A DNA stretch of 20,453 nt from positions 1 through 20,453 of the forward strand of contig CAYTLW010000130.1 in assembly GCA_964438735.1 (NCBI GenBank). The letters run 5' to 3'. Positions 5,757 to 11,127 of the stretch are shown in pieces; positions within the stretch are counted from its first letter, which is position 1; each line of letters begins with the position of its first letter. The notes under the pieces were generated by a model, which was given only the letters and a program-made list of their open reading frames with translations, had not been told where the DNA came from and ran no database searches. Source of the DNA: CAYTLW01 sp964438735. GTDB lineage: Bacteria; Myxococcota_A; UBA9042. A program made the position numbers and the translations under genes.

Positions 5757-8279
5757 CTAACAGGACGGCTTGCAGACCTTGTGCGCCAGCGCCTTGCCAT
5801 CGCCATCCACCGCGGGCAAGCACAGGCTGCCACCGTCGGCGGCGGCGCAATCCTTGTCACTCTCACAGCCGGGCGCGCAGCGCAGATTGGCCAGGGTGCC
5901 GCCCTTGCCCAGGTTGGTGCACAGGTAGTTGCCGGCACATTGATAGTCGTACTGGCAGGCGATGCACGACTTGGACTTCATACACATGGGCACGATGGCG
6001 GCCTTGGTCTTGTCCAGGCGCGGGAAGCCGGGGAAGCCCATGTTCTCCTTGGCGCAGTGCAGACCCTTGCCCGATGGGCAGTCCGCGTCTGCGTTGCACG
6101 GCTTGCTGCAGTAACCCTTGCCGGTCTTGACGTCCCGCAGGCAGTACATGGTCTTGCACTGGATCAAATCGGCCCCGAGCTCGCACTCATCACCCACGGA
6201 TAGCGAGGGCTGCGGCGGCGGCGGATCGTTCTGGTTGGCGGCGAAGTTCTGCACCGCGTTGCACCAGTACTCCACGTTGGGCTTCTTGTCGGGGCCCCAG
6301 TTCATCACCCGCGCCAGGCAGGCTTCGGTGTTGGCCGTGCAGTTCTTGGTCTGGGCGCAGTCATCGACGCTGGACTGGGTCCACAAGCAATAGGCCCGCT
6401 GGTAGTCATCCCAGGGCTCGGCGGTGCCGTTGAAGCCGCCGACGTTGATGGACATGCAGTAGGACTTGAAGGTCTGCCCCTGGATGGACAGCGGATCGGC
6501 GCAATCGGCGCGCTTGGCGCAGAGATCAGTACACAGTCCGTTGCCACTGGACAGGCTCAGACAGGTGCCGCTGTTGCAATGTTTGACCTGCGCCTGGGCG
6601 CCGCAGAAGTCGCCGTAGTTGCCCTTCTTGGCGTCTGAATCGACGCACAGCCCGCCGGAGGTGATGAACGTCTCGCTGGCCGCGCCGGTCACCTGCGCCG
6701 GCAGCTCCACCGTCCAGGACCACGCCTTGCACGACTGATCCTTGCCGTCCGCAGCGGCCCCCTTGCAGTCGTTGTTGCTGTAGCAGGGTTCCTTCTTCAC
6801 GTTGCCCTTGGTGGCGTCGCACAGGCCGGTGGGCAGGAAGGTCTCGTAGGTCTTGTCGTCGTCCAGGTCGAAGGGGAACTCCAGCGACGGGCACTTCATG
6901 CCCTTGGGGCAGTCCTTGTCGCCCTTGCAGATGTTGCCGCAGACGCCGTTGCCCATGGAGCAGTACCAGTCCAGGGTCTCGCAGGGTTTGTGCGGGCTCG
7001 TGCCGGCGCCGGAGGTGGGCCAGGGATCGCAGGCGTCGCCGACCTTGGCGGCATCGTCGCGGCGGCGCTGGCAGATGTTGCCCCAGCCCGGCTTGGTGAC
7101 CTTGTTGGGATCGTTGGGATCCGGGTCGCCGGCAGGGTTCTGAACGCCGTTGTAGGAGATGCGACAGAAGAACTCCACGGGACAGTCGCCGTCGACGCCG
7201 CACTCCTTGGGGCTGCACAGGTCGAAGAGGTCGGGCAGGTCGCTGTAGAGCTTCAGGCCCTTGGAGCAGGTCCACGCCGAGCAGTCCAGGTCGCTCTTGC
7301 AGGTGTCGCCGTTGGGGCAGGCGCCGGCCTTGCAGTCGCCGGGGCCCGCGGTGCTGCAATCGGCGTCGTCCTTGCAGAAGGAGCGGCAGCCGATGCCGGT
7401 GCACAGGCCGTTGGCGCAAAGCTCGATGTCGCCCTGCACGATGTTGTTATTGCAGAGGTAGCTGTTCTTCTGGCCCGGGCTGGCGTCCGGGTTCTTGTAG
7501 GCCGGGCCGCAACGGGTGGCGAACTTGCCGTAGATGCGCTGCAGCTGGCAGGACTCGCCGGATGGGCAGTCGCTGTCGTTGTTGCAGGGCATGAAGGTCT
7601 CGCCGGCGTAGCAGAACTGCAGCGACTGGCCCTGGCTGACCTGGGCCTCGGTGTAGTACTCCACGCAGCGGAACTTTTTGCCCTTGGGGCCGTCTACAGC
7701 GCCGGTGCAGTCGCTGAAGTCCTCGTCGGGATCCTCGATGCCATCGGCCCCCTTCTCGCCGGTGGCGTTATTGACCTCGTCCTTCTTGATATTGCATGGG
7801 CGCGTGCAGATGTTGCCCAGGCAGGTGCCGTCGGCGCACTGATTGTTGAGGCATTGGGTGTATTGTTGCATCGCTTGCTGGTACTGCGCTTCGTTGTCCA
7901 TCTGCGGGGGCGGCTGGCAGTCCTTGTTCGGGCCGCAGAATCCGCCCAGCGGGGTACCCACGGGCTGCGGTTCGCCCACGCACTTGTTGGCGACACATTT
8001 CTTACCCGGCGCGCACGAGCCGCAGCTGGTCAGGCAACCTTGCACGAAGCCGCAGTCCAGGTTCTCACAGGTGCAAGGGTCGGTCCCTGCGTCGTCATCG
8101 GCGCCCGATGTATCCGGGGCAACGGCTGCATCGGCGCCGGGCTCCGCGTCCGGGGTGGTGACGTCGGCGGTGTCGCCATCGGTCGGTGGATTCGCCTGGG
8201 AACCTGGACCGGAACCCGTGCAGGCAGCCATCAGCACGGCACACATCAACCAGGTCGGGATCCTGCTGCACAGATTCAT
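5757..8279 (-). CDS. Large Cys-rich lipoprotein with repeated disulfide-type modules
   Basis: An 840-residue exported protein. Residues 1-19 form a signal peptide ending in the lipobox-like LMAAC, with Cys20 as the lipid-anchored residue. An Asp/Ala/Pro/Thr-rich linker (about 21-67) follows. The rest is densely Cys-rich, with repeated modules such as CNNDSDCPSGESC, CKGDKDCPKGMKC, CNADADCPSGKGLHC and CESDKDC, ending in CKPSC. Such C-x4-D-C modules are typical of surface lipoproteins of Myxococcota-like bacteria; no enzymatic motif was seen. The ATG at 8277-8279 was chosen because GGAGGA lies 6 nt upstream and it starts the signal peptide exactly. The protein probably sits in the outer membrane, facing outward or the periplasm, and needs disulfide formation. 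It is the first gene of a two-gene unit with the GT-C-like gene. Confidence 0.85.
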   Translation of the reverse strand: MNLCSRIPTWLMCAVLMAACTGSGPGSQANPPTDGDTADVTTPDAEPGADAAVAPDTSGADDDAGTDPCTCENLDCGFVQGCLTSCGSCAPGKKCVANKCVGEPQPVGTPLGGFCGPNKDCQPPPQMDNEAQYQQAMQQYTQCLNNQCADGTCLGNICTRPCNIKKDEVNNATGEKGADGIEDPDEDFSDCTGAVDGPKGKKFRCVEYYTEAQVSQGQSLQFCYAGETFMPCNNDSDCPSGESCQLQRIYGKFATRCGPAYKNPDASPGQKNSYLCNNNIVQGDIELCANGLCTGIGCRSFCKDDADCSTAGPGDCKAGACPNGDTCKSDLDCSAWTCSKGLKLYSDLPDLFDLCSPKECGVDGDCPVEFFCRISYNGVQNPAGDPDPNDPNKVTKPGWGNICQRRRDDAAKVGDACDPWPTSGAGTSPHKPCETLDWYCSMGNGVCGNICKGDKDCPKGMKCPSLEFPFDLDDDKTYETFLPTGLCDATKGNVKKEPCYSNNDCKGAAADGKDQSCKAWSWTVELPAQVTGAASETFITSGGLCVDSDAKKGNYGDFCGAQAQVKHCNSGTCLSLSSGNGLCTDLCAKRADCADPLSIQGQTFKSYCMSINVGGFNGTAEPWDDYQRAYCLWTQSSVDDCAQTKNCTANTEACLARVMNWGPDKKPNVEYWCNAVQNFAANQNDPPPPQPSLSVGDECELGADLIQCKTMYCLRDVKTGKGYCSKPCNADADCPSGKGLHCAKENMGFPGFPRLDKTKAAIVPMCMKSKSCIACQYDYQCAGNYLCTNLGKGGTLANLRCAPGCESDKDCAAADGGSLCLPAVDGDGKALAHKVCKPSC

Positions 8280-8479
8280 CGTCTTCCTCCATCTCGGTCG
8301 GTCAGAAAGGCACACGGAGCCGCCGCGGGACGAACGTTCCGCCATTTGAGTCATGGACCGTGTGTGGATCTAGGACATTAGCGCCAGAACGCCTCGGAGC
8401 CCAGCGAAATGTGGCCCGAAAGCGGACATAACTGCCTGAAAATACTTTGCACCCGCCCAGTGCATCCACCCAGTGCGGC

Positions 8480-8496
8480 CATGCATGGCGTGCATG
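8480..8496. repeat. Inverted repeat CATGCA-N5-TGCATG
   Basis: Perfect 6-base arms at 8480-8485 and 8491-8496 with a 5-base spacer. It lies about 200 bases upstream of the lipoprotein start and about 80 bases beyond the nucleotidyltransferase-like stop codon. It could be an operator or a weak 3' hairpin; nothing decides between these. Confidence 0.35.
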
Positions 8497-8539
8497 CAAA
8501 GCGGCCAGCAAGGCGTGGTTGGGGGTGTCACACGGGCGC

Positions 8540-8569
8540 GGACACGGTCACGGTCACGGACACAGACAC
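8540..8569. repeat. Hexamer tandem repeat, unit GGWCAC, five copies
   Basis: Units GGACAC, GGTCAC, GGTCAC, GGACAC and a degenerate AGACAC run without interruption. The tract ends 4 bases from the stop codon of the nucleotidyltransferase-like gene (8574-8576). It shares its 6-base period with the GGGTGC tract at 16366-16413. Confidence 0.65.
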
Positions 8570-8573
8570 AGGT

Positions 8574-9116
8574 TCAGTGCAACAAAGGTGTCAAACCGAA
8601 CGCCCTGACGATTCTGGCGCGGGCCGCTTCTTTGATCTTTGGGGCTGCGGGCGATTCGTTCAGGCGTCGCAACACGACGTGACCGTCCGCCAGGCCGTGA
8701 TTCGCCGCCTCGCGAAGGAACGCCACGTCCTTTTCGCGTCCAGCAATGATCTTCGAAACGAGCAGGTCGTGCACCTCGAGCGCCAGCCCCGTGGCGCCTC
8801 GGGTGTTGGCGTTGCAGATGGGGATGAGTCGCTGTTGCCAGCCCTTCGGTAGCACCGCAGTCCGCTCCTCGACCCCCTGGGCGTAGTAGCCGAACGTGTC
8901 GTGGAACATGGAGCCTTCCCCGATGCTGCCGTCGACCAGGTCCCACCGTTCGGGCTTGTTGCGAGGAAAGACATCTGCCTCAATCGAGCGCCGCATGGCC
9001 GGGGGGGCGTCCGGAAACTGGGCAAGAATGGCCTGGCTGCCAAAGATGACGATCTCGTCGTCACCCGAGATGCTGGCGGCAGCCCGGATGATGTGTTCCA
9101 ACTCCAGCCGGGTCAT
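8574..9116 (-). CDS. Nucleotidyltransferase-like protein (DUF6036/AbiEii-like), putative toxin of a two-gene pair
   Basis: A 180-residue cytosolic protein. Gly26-Ser27 in IFGSQAIL followed by Glu46 and Asp48 in SIEADVFP resemble the GS...D/E-x-D signature of minimal nucleotidyltransferases, and the later DLLVSKIIAGREKD (117-130) resembles the Lys-rich helix of DUF6036/AbiEii-type proteins. Those families are often toxins that transfer nucleotides to RNA or protein, but no activity can be claimed here. The spacing between GS and E-x-D is longer than in compact MNT enzymes. Its ATG (9114-9116) overlaps the stop of the upstream 107-residue gene by ATGA, so the two are translationally coupled. 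I recall similar pairs in other bacteria, especially actinobacteria, from memory rather than from a search. Confidence 0.75.
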   Translation of the reverse strand: MTRLELEHIIRAAASISGDDEIVIFGSQAILAQFPDAPPAMRRSIEADVFPRNKPERWDLVDGSIGEGSMFHDTFGYYAQGVEERTAVLPKGWQQRLIPICNANTRGATGLALEVHDLLVSKIIAGREKDVAFLREAANHGLADGHVVLRRLNESPAAPKIKEAARARIVRAFGLTPLLH

Positions 9117-9436
9117 GGCTGCGCCTCACATCTCTGACGTACTTCGCGCCAGATCTGCCATCTGCGTCGAGGTCCCACGATGCCGGCGAAGGGCGTGGCC
9201 TGGCGCATGGCGCGTCCGTGTTCACCCCGGTCATGCAGCACCGCTACCAGGTCCTGCAGCGGACCATCGAGCAGGTCCAGCCAGGCCTCGGCGTACCAGA
9301 CGCCACGGCCGTCCGCCAGCTGCCGGCGCACGTGCTCGCGCGCCACCTCGAGCAGCCCCGGATCGTCCTGCAGGCGGAGCGCGATCTCTGCGTGCAATGC
9401 GAGGCTGCGTTCCTCTGCGATTCCGTGGGCATCCAT
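9113..9436 (-). CDS. Small helical protein, putative antitoxin partner of the nucleotidyltransferase-like protein
   Basis: A 107-residue, Arg- and Leu-rich protein predicted to be almost wholly alpha-helical, with a conserved-looking core WYAEAWLDLLDGPL (47-60) and MRQATPFAG (77-85) near a basic C-terminus. No signal peptide, membrane segment or known DNA-binding motif is evident. The ATG at 9434-9436 has GGAG 7 nt upstream; longer in-frame readings would run through the divergent promoter region and look unlike protein. It is the first gene of the pair, the usual place of an antitoxin, and its last codons overlap the next start by ATGA. A nested palindrome lies 11 nt upstream of the start and is a candidate autoregulatory site. 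The antitoxin role is inferred from gene order only. Confidence 0.7.
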   Translation of the reverse strand: MDAHGIAEERSLALHAEIALRLQDDPGLLEVAREHVRRQLADGRGVWYAEAWLDLLDGPLQDLVAVLHDRGEHGRAMRQATPFAGIVGPRRRWQIWREVRQRCEAQP

Positions 9437-9446
9437 GAGCACTCTC

Positions 9447-9478
9447 CGCGGCAGTCGATCGATCGAAACGCTGCCGCG
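9447..9478. promoter_or_regulatory. Nested palindrome just upstream of the putative antitoxin-toxin pair
   Basis: An outer inverted repeat, CGCGGCAG (9447-9454) and CTGCCGCG (9471-9478), encloses the perfect 12-base palindrome TCGATCGATCGA (9455-9466) plus AACG. It begins 11 bases upstream of the ATG at 9436, and the GGAG Shine-Dalgarno lies immediately beside it. It could be an operator for autoregulation, or as RNA a hairpin that masks the ribosome-binding site. Confidence 0.55.
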
Positions 9479-9650
9479 CCCCGTCAGGTTACCATGCGCA
9501 AGGGGGAGACTGAAAAGGCGGCGCGAAGTTCGCCGTTCCTTCCCCGCCGACGACGCCAGCAAGCCCCCGCCACCGCGCTGGGCAACCACAGCCACGCCGG
9601 GTAAAGTCCCGGGCTGCGACCGCCATCGCCGATAACCCACGGTCACGTCC

Positions 9651-11045
9651 ATGACTACCGACTCCGCACCCACCCAGAGCGTCGAGACCTTCCTCAAGCG
9701 TGCCCGTGGGCGCGTGAGCGAGGGCGACGTGGCCGCCGGCGTGGGTGTCGATGTGGGCACTGCGCGCTCCTCCCTTTACGAGTTGATGCGCACGTATGAC
9801 TGCAGCATGGAGGTGCACGACGACGGCACGCTGGTCTACGACTTCGGCGCGAAGTTGAAGCGACTGAACGCCGTGACCTTCGGGGAGCGGCTGCGCGCGG
9901 TCGGCCGTTGGCTGTGGAAGGCCTTCTCGGTGGTCTACAAGGCGTCTCTGGCGATCGTTCTGGTGCTCTATGCGGTGACTTTTGTAGTCCTGATCATCGG
10001 CGCCGCCATCGCCGCTTCCACCGCCAGCAAGGATGAAGGTCCGGCGGTGGGTGCGATGCGCCTGGTGGGCGCCATCTTCCGCGGCATCTTCGAGTTCGCC
10101 ACCTGGTCGACCGTCATGTACGTGCAGGAGGATCGCTACGGCTACCCGCACCGCCACTATGAGCCGCGCAAGCCGGTGCTGCCGCAGAAGAACCCCAAAC
10201 CACACGCCAAGGGCTTCATCGCCAGCGTCTACGACTTCGTCCTGGGCCCCAAGCGGGTGGAGCCGGACGCGTTGGCGCAGCGGCGCGAGGTGGCCTCCTT
10301 CGTGCGCGAGCGCGGTGGCGCCTTGACCATCGCTGATGTGCAGGCCCTGTCCGGCATGAGCCGCGACGAGGCGGATCGCTTCTTTGCCCGCTTCGTGGCC
10401 GAGTTCGACGGCGACGTGGACATCACCGACGAAGGCGTGCTCTTCGCGCGCTTCCCCGACCTGCAGCGCTCGTCCACCTCGGAGCATGACGAACCCATCA
10501 TCTACTACTGGGACGAGTACGAGGCGCCCTTCGAGGTGACCGGCAATACCACCGGCAAAAACATCGGCATCGGCCTGCTGGCGGGCTTCAACCTGTTCTG
10601 TTCGGCGTTCGCGGTGTTGACGCTGGGCGCCTCGGGTTCGGCCTTCGTGTGGCTGGGCGCGCTGCCGGCGACCATCTTCGGGCTCTTCTTCGCCATCCCG
10701 TTGGTGCGTGCCATCGGCGTCTGGCGCAACAACCGCAAGCAGCACGAGCACAACATTCGCAAGCGCATCTTTGCCGCAGTGTTCAAGACGGAGGGGGCGC
10801 AGCCCACCTTCGAGGCCCTGGTCCAGACCGCCAACCGGCGGGCCAGCAGCGAGGAGACGCTCGATCCGCAGACCGTGCGGCCGTTGCTGGAGACGACCCT
10901 GGCCGAGTCCGGAGGCGACGTGTCCTTGAACGAGGCTGGCGACCTTGTGGTCGACCTGTCGAAGCTGCGCGACGAGGAGGCGACGCGGGCGCAGCATGCG
11001 GTGCAGGTGTCGCGCGGCCAGGTCGCCTTCTCCACGCACGATTGA
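9651..11045 (+). CDS. Membrane protein with three winged-helix-like modules, function unknown
   Basis: A 464-residue protein I cannot assign to a named family. It shows three similar modules of about 50-60 residues, each helix-turn-helix-like and ending in a beta-wing: about 11-66 (wing EVHDDGTLVYDF), about 212-270 (wing DITDEGVLFARF) and about 386-438 (wing SLNEAGDLVVDL). Membrane segments lie at about 98-122, possibly 133-155, then 304-325 and 330-355. The linker near 187-200 contains the compact motif FIASVYDFVLGP. With even membrane crossings all three modules could face the cytoplasm. The ATG at 9651 has no clear Shine-Dalgarno. The gene is divergent from the toxin-antitoxin-like pair and 82 nt upstream of the large transferase gene on the same strand. 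A membrane-tethered regulator or scaffold is possible, but this is inference. Confidence 0.75.
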   Translation: MTTDSAPTQSVETFLKRARGRVSEGDVAAGVGVDVGTARSSLYELMRTYDCSMEVHDDGTLVYDFGAKLKRLNAVTFGERLRAVGRWLWKAFSVVYKASLAIVLVLYAVTFVVLIIGAAIAASTASKDEGPAVGAMRLVGAIFRGIFEFATWSTVMYVQEDRYGYPHRHYEPRKPVLPQKNPKPHAKGFIASVYDFVLGPKRVEPDALAQRREVASFVRERGGALTIADVQALSGMSRDEADRFFARFVAEFDGDVDITDEGVLFARFPDLQRSSTSEHDEPIIYYWDEYEAPFEVTGNTTGKNIGIGLLAGFNLFCSAFAVLTLGASGSAFVWLGALPATIFGLFFAIPLVRAIGVWRNNRKQHEHNIRKRIFAAVFKTEGAQPTFEALVQTANRRASSEETLDPQTVRPLLETTLAESGGDVSLNEAGDLVVDLSKLRDEEATRAQHAVQVSRGQVAFSTHD

Positions 11046-11127
11046 ACGCGCGCCGTCTGGTCTATGGCCTTCCCCGGCAAGATCATGCAATCTACGCCGC
11101 CGCCGCTGATTTCGGGGTCCGCCCAGC

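Larger units (their letters stand above)
8280..8573. other. Intergenic region between the nucleotidyltransferase-like and lipoprotein genes
   Basis: About 294 bases without a supportable gene. It must contain the lipoprotein promoter (minus strand) and the 3' end of the nucleotidyltransferase transcript. Visible structure: two copies of CCCAGTGC (8456-8463 and 8469-8476), an inverted repeat at 8480-8496, two copies of GCGGCC (8475-8480 and 8501-8506) and a hexamer repeat at 8540-8569. No convincing -35/-10 pair or U-tailed terminator was found. Confidence 0.6.

Noticed and set aside
8540..8569. CRISPR-like array
   Set aside because: The repeats are contiguous 6-base units with no spacers, and no cas gene is present.
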